Shown piece by piece: positions 6,792 to 18,180 of a DNA stretch of 64,000 nt. The translations under genes and the position numbers were made by a program. Position 1 is the stretch's first letter, and the number at the start of each line of letters is the position of its first letter. This DNA comes from Kocuria sp. (GTDB lineage Bacteria > Actinomycetota > Actinomycetes > Actinomycetales > Micrococcaceae). Where the stretch lies: positions 1 through 64,000 of the forward strand of contig JAUNHG010000003.1 in NCBI GenBank assembly GCA_030524035.1. The letters run 5' to 3'. The notes beneath the pieces were generated by a model, which worked only from the letters and a program-made list of their open reading frames with translations, was not told the origin of the DNA and did not search any database.

Positions 6792-9071
6792 CTACGACAC
6801 CGTCAGCCCGGCAGGCATGGCACCGGCACCAATGATCCTCAACCGCTGGGTGGGACGGGTCATGGCCACGTAGAGGGAACCCACGCCGTGGTACTCCTCC
6901 ACGATCTCCGAAGGTTCAACCAGCACTACGGAGTCGAACTCGAGGCCCTTGGCCTCCCACGTGGAGAGCACTACCACACTGTTATCCACGCGGCGTATGC
7001 CGGCCCCCACCTTCCCGGGCAGACGTCCGCTCAAGACTTCACCCAGGTACGTCACACGGTGCTCAGGGGCAATCACGGCCACCAAACCACCAGCCACAGC
7101 CTCAACTTCAGCCTCAGTCTGATCCGCGACCTCGACAGCCAGTGCGGCAGCGTCGGTGGTGGTGGGCAACTGGGTGAGCATCGGGGCCTGGCCCTCGCGG
7201 ACAGCCTTGGGAGCGGAGATCTTCAGACCTGCGGCACGAGCCACCGCCACTGCGGCATCCGCGATCGCAGCAGGCGTGCGGTAGTTGACGGTGAGCTCGT
7301 CCAGGACAAATCGCCCCACAAAGGGGTCCATCGCGGCGTCCCAGGAGGTGGCTGCCGATGCTGCACCCCCCTGGGCGATGTCCCCAACCACGGTGAAGGA
7401 CTTCATGGGGCAACGGCGCATGAGCACCCGCCACTGCATGGGAGTCAGTTCCTGGGCCTCGTCCACCACCACGTGCCCGTAAGCCCAAGTCCGGTCCGCG
7501 TGCGCTGCCTCGGCGGCCGTCATTCGGCACTCAGGTTCCTGGTTGAACGCGGTTAGATCCGCTGCTGTGACCACCCCGTCCACGCCCACGTCCTCCAAGG
7601 ACTGGTGCATGTTGTAGAGGGCCTTCTCCGCATTCTCCGTGGCCTTGGCACGCTCGGCCTCCGAAGTGTTGATCCGCACCCCAGAATCCTCCAGATCACC
7701 CAGAAGTTCTGCTGCTTCATCCAGCAGAGGGACGTCAGAAACAGTCAAGGGTGCCTCCGCACTCCGGGCCAGCAGGTCCCGTTGCGCTGCGGTGTGGTTC
7801 CGGAAAGCCGAATCCAGGTAGTGCCTCTTGGCGAAGACCTGCCGCACCAGCGTCTCCGGGGAGACCGGCAACCAACACAGGTTCAGCGCCTTGCGCACCT
7901 CCGGTGCCTGACGCAGGTCCTCCACCAGGTAGGAACGGTCAATGGCATTACCGGAACGCTTGTTCAAATCCTGGCCGAGCCGGTCCGCCAGTTCCCGCAG
8001 CACAATCTTCACGAATGTTGCCCGGGCCTGGTTGTGCGGCTTGCCCGTGGCCCGTGCCTTGTCCCTGGCGCGGCGCACCAGTTTTCGCGGCAACACCACC
8101 TGGTAGGAGTCCACACGCAACTTCTGGTCCGTGGCCGGTACCTTCTGTCGGTCGCGCACGGCCTGCCGAATCACATCGGCCATGTCCAGACCAGCCTTGA
8201 TCCGTGCCACCTCCTGGTTGCTCTCCGGCACACCGTGCACACCGGGATACAGGTCTGCCAGTGAGGACATCACCACACCCGTCTCCCCCAAGGAAGGCAG
8301 CACCCGGTCGATGTACCACAGGAACGACGACGACGGCCCAACAATCAGCACACCCGACTTCCTGAGTCGTTCACGGTGTTCGTACAGCAAATACGCAGCA
8401 CGATGCAGGGCCACAGCGGTCTTGCCCGTACCCGGGCCACCCTGCACCACGTGCACACCGGGCAGCGGAGCGCGGATGATGCGGTCCTGTTCGGCCTGGA
8501 TGGTGGAGACGATGTCCGTCATCCGCCCCGTCCGCTTGGAGTTCAGGGCAGCCAACAGGGCACCTTCGCCCTGGAGCACACCGTCCTCCCCCAACATCTG
8601 CGGATCCAGGACGTCGTCCTCAATGGCAGTCACGTCCCGGCCGTCCAGGATCAGATGCCGCCGTCTACGCACTCCCATGGGATGACGAGCTGTGGCCTGG
8701 TAGAACGCGGCAGCTTCACGCGCACGCCAGTCCACCATCAACCGCTGATGGTCCTCCGTGGCCAACCCGATCCGGCCGATGTAACGGGTGTGGGCACCGT
8801 CGTCATCAGTAGCATCCAAGCGACCGAACACCAAACGGTTGTCCACGGAATTCAGCTGAGCTAAACGGTCCTCGTAATACGTGGCAAAGGCATCACGTTC
8901 GGAGCGGCTCTGGTGGTTGCTGCCCATGTCCGTGCGGCGCACCCGGGCCAGTTCCTCCGTCTTCTCCTGACGCAGAGCGTCCAGGCGGGCGTAGAGAATC
9001 CGAACGTACTCGCGCTCCACGTCCAACTGGCGCTGCACCATCTGGGGCGTCTGAGTGGTGGCCTCGGTCAT
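6792..9071 (-). CDS. HelD-like RNA polymerase-associated helicase/ATPase
   Basis: A superfamily 1 UvrD-like ATPase of about 759 residues. The N-terminal portion is helical and charged (QRQLDVEREYVRILYARLDALRQ region), as in HelD proteins. Walker A is GGPGTGKT at about 211-218, the Walker B/DEAQ-like motif is VVVDEAQELT, and VNYRTP and a C-terminal STWEAKGLEFD motif follow. HelD-family proteins strip stalled or drug-bound RNA polymerase from DNA, and HelR members protect against rifampicin. Specific membership here is inference. The ATG at 9071 was chosen because MTEATTQ begins the conserved region. In-frame starts further upstream would run into apt. Confidence 0.8.
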   Translation of the reverse strand: MTEATTQTPQMVQRQLDVEREYVRILYARLDALRQEKTEELARVRRTDMGSNHQSRSERDAFATYYEDRLAQLNSVDNRLVFGRLDATDDDGAHTRYIGRIGLATEDHQRLMVDWRAREAAAFYQATARHPMGVRRRRHLILDGRDVTAIEDDVLDPQMLGEDGVLQGEGALLAALNSKRTGRMTDIVSTIQAEQDRIIRAPLPGVHVVQGGPGTGKTAVALHRAAYLLYEHRERLRKSGVLIVGPSSSFLWYIDRVLPSLGETGVVMSSLADLYPGVHGVPESNQEVARIKAGLDMADVIRQAVRDRQKVPATDQKLRVDSYQVVLPRKLVRRARDKARATGKPHNQARATFVKIVLRELADRLGQDLNKRSGNAIDRSYLVEDLRQAPEVRKALNLCWLPVSPETLVRQVFAKRHYLDSAFRNHTAAQRDLLARSAEAPLTVSDVPLLDEAAELLGDLEDSGVRINTSEAERAKATENAEKALYNMHQSLEDVGVDGVVTAADLTAFNQEPECRMTAAEAAHADRTWAYGHVVVDEAQELTPMQWRVLMRRCPMKSFTVVGDIAQGGAASAATSWDAAMDPFVGRFVLDELTVNYRTPAAIADAAVAVARAAGLKISAPKAVREGQAPMLTQLPTTTDAAALAVEVADQTEAEVEAVAGGLVAVIAPEHRVTYLGEVLSGRLPGKVGAGIRRVDNSVVVLSTWEAKGLEFDSVVLVEPSEIVEEYHGVGSLYVAMTRPTQRLRIIGAGAMPAGLTVS

Positions 9072-9156
9072 GCGATTGTTCTCCTCCGCTGAATACCGAC
9101 CCACCATGGTAGTGCCGGGATGCCTCCGGGGCAGGTGACTTCCGGTGGGGAAAACC

Positions 9157-9714
9157 TCAGACGCGGTAAAGGGCCCGCACGCGGTGACCACCCAACTTGG
9201 CGCAGCCACGCAGGTCAGTCAATTCCATAACCAGACCGAATCCTGCAATGTGAAGGCCCGCGCGTTGCAGCAGGTGACCCGTGGCTTCCAGGGTTCCGCC
9301 AGTTGCCAGGATGTCATCCACCACTAGGACGCGGGAGCCATGTGGAAGATCGTTCGTGTGAACCTCCAAGGTGGCCGAGCCGTATTCGAGTTGGTAACTC
9401 TGCGTGAACGTCTCCCGCGGAAGCTTGCCCTCCTTGCGGACAGGCAGCACACCACAACCAGCCATGTTGGCAACGGCACCAGCCAAGATGAACCCACGGG
9501 CCTCCACACCGGCCACGCAGTCAAACTGGCCGTCAAAGGCATCCGCAAGGGCATCCACGGTGCGTTTGAATCCGGGGCCGTCTGCAAACAGTGGTGTGAG
9601 ATCCCGGAAGAGCACCCCGGGTTGGGGGTAATCGGGGATTTTGGCGCACAGACGATCAATCATCTGCTCAACGGATTCGAACGGCTGCGCGGTCTGGTGG
9701 TTCACAGGCCACAT
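9157..9714 (-). CDS. apt: adenine phosphoribosyltransferase
   Basis: A salvage enzyme converting adenine and PRPP to AMP plus diphosphate. It is 185 residues, typical of the family. The PRPP-binding motif VLVVDDILATGGT lies at about 129-141. The substrate-loop sequence GVEARGFILAGAVA is at about 69-82 and KEGKLPRET at about 94-102. The start MWPVNHQTAQPF is the first ATG in frame. It lies between the DNA glycosylase and helicase genes on the same strand with short gaps, so it is probably part of one transcription unit starting at or before argG. Confidence 0.95.
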   Translation of the reverse strand: MWPVNHQTAQPFESVEQMIDRLCAKIPDYPQPGVLFRDLTPLFADGPGFKRTVDALADAFDGQFDCVAGVEARGFILAGAVANMAGCGVLPVRKEGKLPRETFTQSYQLEYGSATLEVHTNDLPHGSRVLVVDDILATGGTLEATGHLLQRAGLHIAGFGLVMELTDLRGCAKLGGHRVRALYRV

Positions 9715-9755
9715 GGTAACGGTTGCCCGCCGTCCGCGCCGCGGCGCAGTTCTCG

Positions 9756-10430
9756 TTAACGCCGTTTGCGCGGAGCGGCAGCTCGGTACGGGGAGACCGT
9801 GGGGTCCCCCGTCACCGCGAATCGCCAGGGGAAGGCCTCACCGTCGCCACCAGGTCCGGAAACCCCCGTACGTGCCGTGACCGTGACCGCCTCTACGGCC
9901 TCCCTCAGTTCCAGGTGAACCCCCGGTTCCTGGGGATTGGAAGTCAGCGGGGCGGCGTCGTGGTCCAGTGTCAGCCCCAGTGCTTGGGCAACATTGCCCG
10001 GTCCACGCCCCAAGGCCACGTCCGTGACGGCCGTAGAACGGCGAGCCGCACGACGACGCCGCGCCAGCTCCTGCCCGTGGATGACCTCACCGGCGCGGAT
10101 CAGGCAACCGCCTGCAGAACCCGCCGGGCGGCAGACCAGGTTCACGGCGTGGTGCATGCCGTAGGTGAAGTAGACATAGATGTGCCCGGGGGCGGCGAAC
10201 ATGGAGGAATTGCGCGCAGTCTTCCCGCAGTAGGTGTGGGCGCCGGGATCCGGCAGGTCGGAATCCGCGGGGCCACCGTAGGCCTCCACCTCAGTGATCC
10301 GCAGGGCCACGCGCCCCTCAGCACCGGTGGCGGAGAGCACCGCCCCCAGCAAACGAGGGGCAACCTGCGGCGCCGGGGCATTCAAGAGCTCCAGCACCGC
10401 AGGATCCAGCGTCCCGAGTTCTTCAGGCAT
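9756..10430 (-). CDS. 3-methyladenine DNA glycosylase (AAG/MPG type)
   Basis: A base-excision repair enzyme removing alkylated purines. It is 224 residues with the Pur_DNA_glyco fold signature: RITEVEAYGGPADSD with the catalytic-water Glu, then HTYCGKTARNSSMF, HIYVYFTYGMHHAVN with the intercalating Tyr region, and LGRGPGNVAQALGL. Its ATG follows the argH TGA directly with no gap, so translation is probably coupled. The family often occurs after argH in actinobacteria. Confidence 0.93.
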   Translation of the reverse strand: MPEELGTLDPAVLELLNAPAPQVAPRLLGAVLSATGAEGRVALRITEVEAYGGPADSDLPDPGAHTYCGKTARNSSMFAAPGHIYVYFTYGMHHAVNLVCRPAGSAGGCLIRAGEVIHGQELARRRRAARRSTAVTDVALGRGPGNVAQALGLTLDHDAAPLTSNPQEPGVHLELREAVEAVTVTARTGVSGPGGDGEAFPWRFAVTGDPTVSPYRAAAPRKRR

Positions 10431-13099
<2,669 letters not shown>

Positions 13100-13132
13100 G
13101 AAAGCTCTCCTCGATGTCGCACACTCAACGGT

Positions 13133-13170
13133 CATGCATGACTATACACAACTAAGTGTATTTATGCATC
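13133..13170 (-). promoter_or_regulatory. putative ArgR operator upstream of argG
   Basis: An AT-rich imperfect dyad whose ends both contain ATGCAT and which carries TGCATAAATACACT on the argG strand. It lies 34-71 bases before the argG GTG and overlaps the stop codon of the preceding ligase gene. The core resembles ARG-box halves (TGNATAAWW), and a related TGCATAAAT occurs before argC. Confidence 0.5.
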
Positions 13171-14679
13171 ACTGCCGGTTCGTATGGCATCATCACCAAC
13201 TTCCATGGAACGCTTCAAAATCTTGCCAGTAGGACCCTTGGGCAACGCCTCAGCAATCTGCCACACTCGCGGCACCTTGTAATTCGCCAGCTGAGAACGG
13301 ACGTGGTCATCTAGCTGCGCCACTATTGCCTGAACATCATCAGGGTGATTCACAAAGGTCACAATGGCCGCCACTTCCTGACCCAGACGCTCGTGTTCCA
13401 CACCGATCACAGCGCACTCGTTCACACCGTCAAACTCGAAGATCACTTCCTCGACCTCGCGGGGGTATACGTTGTAACCACCGCGAATAATCATGTCTTT
13501 CATGCGGTCCACAATGTAAAAAACGCCGTTTTCATCCCGGCGTCCGAGATCCCCAGAATGGAACCATCCATCACGAATGGCTTCAGCCGTTGCTTCTTCT
13601 TTACGCCAGTAACCAGCCATGACGTACTGGCCCGCAATCACGATTTCGCCGACTTCGCCAACGGGCACATCCGCGCCCGTCGCGTCAACCACCCGCAGCT
13701 GCGCTCCCTCCACCGCGGTCCCCACAGACCCTGCCACACGGGGTGTGTCAAACCGGTTGAAGCACACAACCGGGGAAGTTTCCGACAGTCCGTATCCTTC
13801 CAGCAAAGGGGCATCAAAAACCTTTTCCGCCCGTTTAAGAACTTCAATGGGCAGCGGCGAGCCACCAGAAACCAATCCTCGAATCAACGGGAATCCTTCA
13901 GCATTACGCTGCACAGCCTCCTGCACCATAGCGATATGCATAGACGGTACGGCAACCACTAAAGTAACGCCGTCACGCTCCAGAACATCCACGGCTTTCA
14001 CCGGGTGGAAACGCTCCAGGAGAGTTACGGAGGCTCCTGCGGCAATCACGGCGTTCATGGCCACGGTTTGTCCGAACACGTGAAAGAACGGCAGACCACC
14101 GAAAAGAACATCGCGTGCGGTCATTTCAAAAAGCTGAACTACCAATTCCGCATTAGTGCGCATATTGCGGTGGGTAAGCATAGCCCCCTTGGGACGTCCA
14201 GTTGTGCCCGAGGTGTACAGCAGAACAGCCGTGTCATCCTCCTCCTTAGGCATAACCCCGGCGTGAGGTTCTTCTGTGACGATATCTGCCAAAAACTGCG
14301 CATCAACGGTCATGACGGTACGTTCACCTGCCGCCTCCCGCGCAGTGTCAGCGATGGATTCCCAGGCCACCACCACTTTTGCTTGCGAGTCATCCAGGTG
14401 ATAAGCCACTTCCCGCACCGTAAGCAAAGGGTTAAGGGGAACAACAATGGCCCCCAGGCGAAGGATCGCGTTGTAAACCACCGGCACATGCGGAACATTC
14501 GGCAGGATGATCGCCACACGATCCCCATTAGAAACTCCAGAACGTGCCAACTTTCCGGCAAAACACGCACTGAGCTGGTCAACCTGCTCATAGGTTAGCT
14601 GGACGTCGTCGAGCTTAATCATCACATTCTGTGCATGCTCAGCGGCAGAAGTGGCCAGAAGAGCTGCCAAGTTAGTCAC
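13162..14679 (-). CDS. AMP-forming acyl-CoA ligase (FadD-like), copy 1
   Basis: An ANL-superfamily enzyme that activates a carboxylic acid as the acyl-adenylate and transfers it to CoA. About 505 residues. The P-loop is YTSGTTGRPKGAMLTH at about 155-170, then GYGLSETSPVVCFN, the hinge region YIVDRMKDMIIRGGYNVYPREVEE and the C-terminal catalytic Lys in PKGPTGKILKR. The GTG at 14679 follows GAGGAGG. It is clearly paralogous to the ligase at 15043-16539. The substrate is probably a medium- or long-chain fatty acid, but this is inference. It is unusual in standing between argR and argG. Confidence 0.9.
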   Translation of the reverse strand: MTNLAALLATSAAEHAQNVMIKLDDVQLTYEQVDQLSACFAGKLARSGVSNGDRVAIILPNVPHVPVVYNAILRLGAIVVPLNPLLTVREVAYHLDDSQAKVVVAWESIADTAREAAGERTVMTVDAQFLADIVTEEPHAGVMPKEEDDTAVLLYTSGTTGRPKGAMLTHRNMRTNAELVVQLFEMTARDVLFGGLPFFHVFGQTVAMNAVIAAGASVTLLERFHPVKAVDVLERDGVTLVVAVPSMHIAMVQEAVQRNAEGFPLIRGLVSGGSPLPIEVLKRAEKVFDAPLLEGYGLSETSPVVCFNRFDTPRVAGSVGTAVEGAQLRVVDATGADVPVGEVGEIVIAGQYVMAGYWRKEEATAEAIRDGWFHSGDLGRRDENGVFYIVDRMKDMIIRGGYNVYPREVEEVIFEFDGVNECAVIGVEHERLGQEVAAIVTFVNHPDDVQAIVAQLDDHVRSQLANYKVPRVWQIAEALPKGPTGKILKRSMEVGDDAIRTGSDA

Positions 14680-14769
14680 GGGATCCTCCTCAATATTATG
14701 TGGCTCACGCCACAGTCTATAAGGTGTGATCCAGGTCAGACACAACGGGGGCACTACCTACCCGCACGG

Positions 14770-14994
14770 TCATGGGGCAAAGACCAGCATTGCAAAGAAC
14801 AAGACAGCTATGACGGCTATGGAAATCACCATAGCAACGTAACGGCGAGACAGTCCCGCAGCAATGGCGCCCACCAAAGCCATCGGAGTAGACAACATCC
14901 ACCACGTGCTCTGGGCATAGAGTCCAACGACCAAAAGCAGAACAGCCGCAACAGAACAGACCCATGCCACATACGGGACAGTTTTATTCACCAA
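14770..14994 (-). CDS. small hydrophobic membrane protein
   Basis: 74 residues, nearly all hydrophobic. There are two or three membrane segments (about 6-26, 32-48 and 52-73) separated by a short SRRY basic loop. No family is recognised. It lies between the two paralogous acyl-CoA ligase genes on the same strand, 48 bases after the upstream ligase and 90 before the next, so cotranscription is likely. It could be a small DUF-type membrane protein of Micrococcales. The composition is plausible for a real gene, but translation is not proved. Confidence 0.55.
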   Translation of the reverse strand: MVNKTVPYVAWVCSVAAVLLLVVGLYAQSTWWMLSTPMALVGAIAAGLSRRYVAMVISIAVIAVLFFAMLVFAP

Positions 14995-15042
14995 TTTTTC
15001 GCCTCATAACAAACTGGCAAACTGACGGTGGGCAGCTCTCGG

Positions 15043-16539
15043 TCAGTCCAGTATGATTTCCCGCTTGAGAATCTTACCGGTAGACCCCTTGGGGAGAGCG
15101 TCCATGATCCGGTAATGCTTAGGGCGTTTATAGACAGCAAGATTTTCGCGAGCAGCCTGCCGCAGCTCAGCCACCACGATGTCGGCATCGGCACCGTCAT
15201 GAAGCACCACGCAAGCCACCACATCCTGGCCCGCTGTGATGTGCCCACGCCCCACCACAGCGGCTTCATGCACTGCGGGATTTTCGTAGAGTAATTCTTC
15301 AATTTCACGCGGATACACGTTGTACCCGTTACGCAGAATCATGTCCTTTTTGCGGTCCACAATGAAGAAGCGCCCTGTTGTATCTTGCCTACCGACGTCA
15401 CCTGTACGAAAGAAATCACCAGAAAATGCCCTAGCAGTGGCATCAGGTTGCTTCCAGTACCCGGCCATCACGTAGCGTCCACGCACCGCAAGCTCTCCAA
15501 CCTCCCCGCGCGGAACCTCAACACCAGAGTCGTCAATCACTCGAACATCCGCGCCATCACAGGCCGTGCCGATGGAACCGGGGACCCGCTCATCCACTGG
15601 ATGGTTAAAACACACCACAGGCGAAGTTTCAGACAACCCATACCCCTCATAAAGCATCACACCAAAGAGAGATTCAAAATCCTTAAGAACCTCTACAGGA
15701 ATTGATGCCCCACCAGAAATAGCGTTAACCAATAAAGGGTACTCAACGCGGTTCACACGCTGAATACTGTTAACCGCCACAAACATAGAGGGCACGCCCA
15801 CAAAACGCGTCACACCATGGTCCTTAAGCTGTGTCAGTACAGCTCGGGGTTGAAAAACAGCTACCGCGCTCACGCAGGCACCTGCCGCAATCACCGCATT
15901 GAGGACCACTGTCTGCCCGAACACATGGAAAAACGGCAAGGCACCCAAGAAGACGTCCTCAGAACGATAACCAAACATACGTGTTGTCATCCACGCGTTG
16001 GAGACCAAATTATGGTGCGTCAACATCGCACCTTTGGGAGTTCCCGTGGTGCCAGAGGTATACAGCAACACCGCGAGGTCATCGTCGGCACGCTGCACCA
16101 TCTCCTGAGCTTCACCAAGCTCAGCCTCATCCGCTACCGGGGCGTCAGCATCCAGTGCGAGCACCGGAATACCTCCCCCCAAGCCCTCAACCACAGAACG
16201 AACATGATCGGCTACACCCTGGACCACCACCACCGCACTAATCTCCGCATCCCGAAACATTGCTTCCAGCTCACGCTCTGTCAGCAAAGGATTCAATGGG
16301 ACCACCACGGCACCAGAACTGAGAATGCCGTAGTAAGCCACAGGCATCGCTGGAACATTTGGCGAAATCACGGCCACACGGTCCCCAGGAACGACCCCAA
16401 GATCGCATAACTTTCGATGCATAAGAGCAGCGAGACGGTGGAGTTCCCGGTAGGTCATGGAAACAGAGCCCGAACGGATAGCAATATTCTGGGGGTATCG
16501 CTGCGCTGAGTCAGAAAGCAACGTCGCTAAATTCGTCAC
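15043..16539 (-). CDS. AMP-forming acyl-CoA ligase (FadD-like), copy 2
   Basis: 498 residues of the ANL superfamily, a close relative of copy 1 along its full length (both begin VTNLA and share GYGLSETSPVVCFN). The P-loop YTSGTTGTPKGAMLTH is at about 160-175. It also has YRDRK-type hinge equivalents (FIVDRKKDMILRNGYNVYPREIEE) and the C-terminal Lys in PKGSTGKILKR. It starts at GTG 16539. All catalytic motifs are present. The pair probably arose by tandem duplication. Acyl substrate is not deducible. It is the first gene after argR in the direction of transcription. Confidence 0.9.
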   Translation of the reverse strand: MTNLATLLSDSAQRYPQNIAIRSGSVSMTYRELHRLAALMHRKLCDLGVVPGDRVAVISPNVPAMPVAYYGILSSGAVVVPLNPLLTERELEAMFRDAEISAVVVVQGVADHVRSVVEGLGGGIPVLALDADAPVADEAELGEAQEMVQRADDDLAVLLYTSGTTGTPKGAMLTHHNLVSNAWMTTRMFGYRSEDVFLGALPFFHVFGQTVVLNAVIAAGACVSAVAVFQPRAVLTQLKDHGVTRFVGVPSMFVAVNSIQRVNRVEYPLLVNAISGGASIPVEVLKDFESLFGVMLYEGYGLSETSPVVCFNHPVDERVPGSIGTACDGADVRVIDDSGVEVPRGEVGELAVRGRYVMAGYWKQPDATARAFSGDFFRTGDVGRQDTTGRFFIVDRKKDMILRNGYNVYPREIEELLYENPAVHEAAVVGRGHITAGQDVVACVVLHDGADADIVVAELRQAARENLAVYKRPKHYRIMDALPKGSTGKILKREIILD

Positions 16540-16667
16540 AGAAAGTCCTTATTTTTCAGATCAATGAAGTGCGCAGATCCGGGGAGGGCCACGCCGTAGC
16601 GCCCCTATATCCCCGGCCCCATTGGATCACACCCGTACCGCTAGCGCGCACACGCCTCAACACTCGA

Positions 16668-17168
16668 TCAGTCACGCGACGTGAGGGCCAGGAAATATTC
16701 CGCCACGCCCTCTCCCCCGTCAGGTTCGCGGGTGATAACTACGACGGTGTCATCCCCGGCGATCGTCCCCAGTATGTGATGCAGCGTGGACTGGTCAATC
16801 ACGGAGGCAAAATATTGGGCTGCTCCCGGAGGGGTACGTAACACCACCAAATTGGCGGATGCTTCAGCTGTCACCAATAATTCTTTACATAATGAGGCAA
16901 GCCGCCCATCAACCGTCTCCGCACTCCTTTCACCACCCGAGATATCACCAGATCCCAGCTGCGGTAAGGCATACACCAAATTTCCACGGCCATTACGTAT
17001 CCGCACTGCACCCAGTTCCACCAAATCACGTGAAAGTGTGGCTTGCGTGACGTACAAACCGTCCCGCTTCAACAAATCCGCCAGCTCTGCTTGGGAGCGC
17101 ACAGAGCCCGTATTCACCAGTGCCGTGACACGCGCTTGCCGCGCCGTTTTCGTGGCTGGAATTGTCAT
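16668..17168 (-). CDS. argR: arginine repressor
   Basis: A hexameric regulator that represses arginine genes when bound to arginine. It is 166 residues. The N-terminal winged helix includes VRSQAELADLLKRDGLYVTQATLSRDLVELGAVRI. The C-terminal oligomerisation/arginine-binding core has TPPGAAQYFASVIDQ and the GDDTVVVITR strand typical of the family. The ATG overlaps the argF stop by four bases (ATGA), so the two are translationally coupled. Putative operators before argC and argG are its likely targets. Confidence 0.95.
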   Translation of the reverse strand: MTIPATKTARQARVTALVNTGSVRSQAELADLLKRDGLYVTQATLSRDLVELGAVRIRNGRGNLVYALPQLGSGDISGGERSAETVDGRLASLCKELLVTAEASANLVVLRTPPGAAQYFASVIDQSTLHHILGTIAGDDTVVVITREPDGGEGVAEYFLALTSRD

Positions 17169-18124
17169 CGGTTCACCACTTTCGAGTTGAGGTCATACCA
17201 GCCGGCTTGCGCTAATAACCAGACCATGAGGGCTTTCTGCGCATGCAGCCTGTTCTCCGCTTCATCAAAGACCACGGACTGCGGCCCATCAATCACCTCA
17301 GAACTGACCTCTACCCCTCTCGATGCGGGCAAGCAGTGCAGGAAGATCGCGTCATCAGCGGCCTGTGCCATAGCGTCACGGTCCACCCTGTACGGAGCGC
17401 ATAAGGCCATACGCTCCGCCGCATGGCCTTCCTGCCCCATGGACACCCAGGTATCGGTGCACACCACATCCGCACCGGCCAATACTTCTGTGGGATCCGT
17501 GCTAATCAAAATCTGCGCTCCGGTTTGTTGCGCGCGTTGCTCAGCTGCCGCCACTACCGTCGGATCCGGCAAGTGACCCTCGGGGCCGGCTATACGGACA
17601 TTGATCCCCGCCGTTGTCATACCTAACAAATAGGAGTTAGCCATGTTGTTGGCAGCGTCCCCCATGTATGCAAAGGTTAATCCTTGCGTGTTCCCCTTGT
17701 ATTCCCGGATGGTTTGTAAATCTGCTAAGACTTGGCATGGGTGGTAATCATCGGAAAGGGCGTTAATCACTGGAACAGCGGCGTATTCTGCCATTTCTTC
17801 CACTCCCGCCTGAGCAAAAGTGCGCCATATAATCAACGACACCATCCGAGAAAGCACCTGAGCCGTGTCCGCAATCGACTCTTTACCACCCATCTGAGCT
17901 TCACCCGGGTTCACGATCAGTGGCTGACCTCCCATGTCCGCAATCCCCGCAGCAAAGGAAAACCGGGTGCGGGTGGATGTTTTATCAAAAATAACCGTGG
18001 CAGTCTGTGGTCCAGCTAAGGGCTGATGCAACCAGCGATCAGCTTTAACCTGCGCTGCCAAGTCAAGAACCTCTGATTGCTCAGACGGCGTGAGATCGGT
18101 ATCTCGAAGAAAATGCCGCAACAT
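17165..18124 (-). CDS. argF: ornithine carbamoyltransferase
   Basis: Converts ornithine and carbamoyl phosphate to citrulline. 319 residues from the ATG at 18124 (MLRHFLRDTDL). The carbamoyl-phosphate loop is STRTRF and the catalytic Cys motif is HCLPASRG. SMGQE matches the SMG ornithine-binding motif. Upstream in-frame codons extend into the argD stop region and lack homology. The 56-base gap to argD contains an AT-rich ATAAAATTTCAC, possibly a further weak ArgR half-site. Confidence 0.96.
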   Translation of the reverse strand: MLRHFLRDTDLTPSEQSEVLDLAAQVKADRWLHQPLAGPQTATVIFDKTSTRTRFSFAAGIADMGGQPLIVNPGEAQMGGKESIADTAQVLSRMVSLIIWRTFAQAGVEEMAEYAAVPVINALSDDYHPCQVLADLQTIREYKGNTQGLTFAYMGDAANNMANSYLLGMTTAGINVRIAGPEGHLPDPTVVAAAEQRAQQTGAQILISTDPTEVLAGADVVCTDTWVSMGQEGHAAERMALCAPYRVDRDAMAQAADDAIFLHCLPASRGVEVSSEVIDGPQSVVFDEAENRLHAQKALMVWLLAQAGWYDLNSKVVNR

Positions 18125-18180
18125 TATCGGCCTCCTACCCATAAGAACAGAATAGTGTGAAATTTTATGGAATCCCAAAA

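Noticed and set aside
5749-6873. Long plus-strand open frames across tyrS, apt, argH and other minus-strand genes
   Set aside because: They have no family resemblance and mirror the codon structure of well-supported genes on the other strand.
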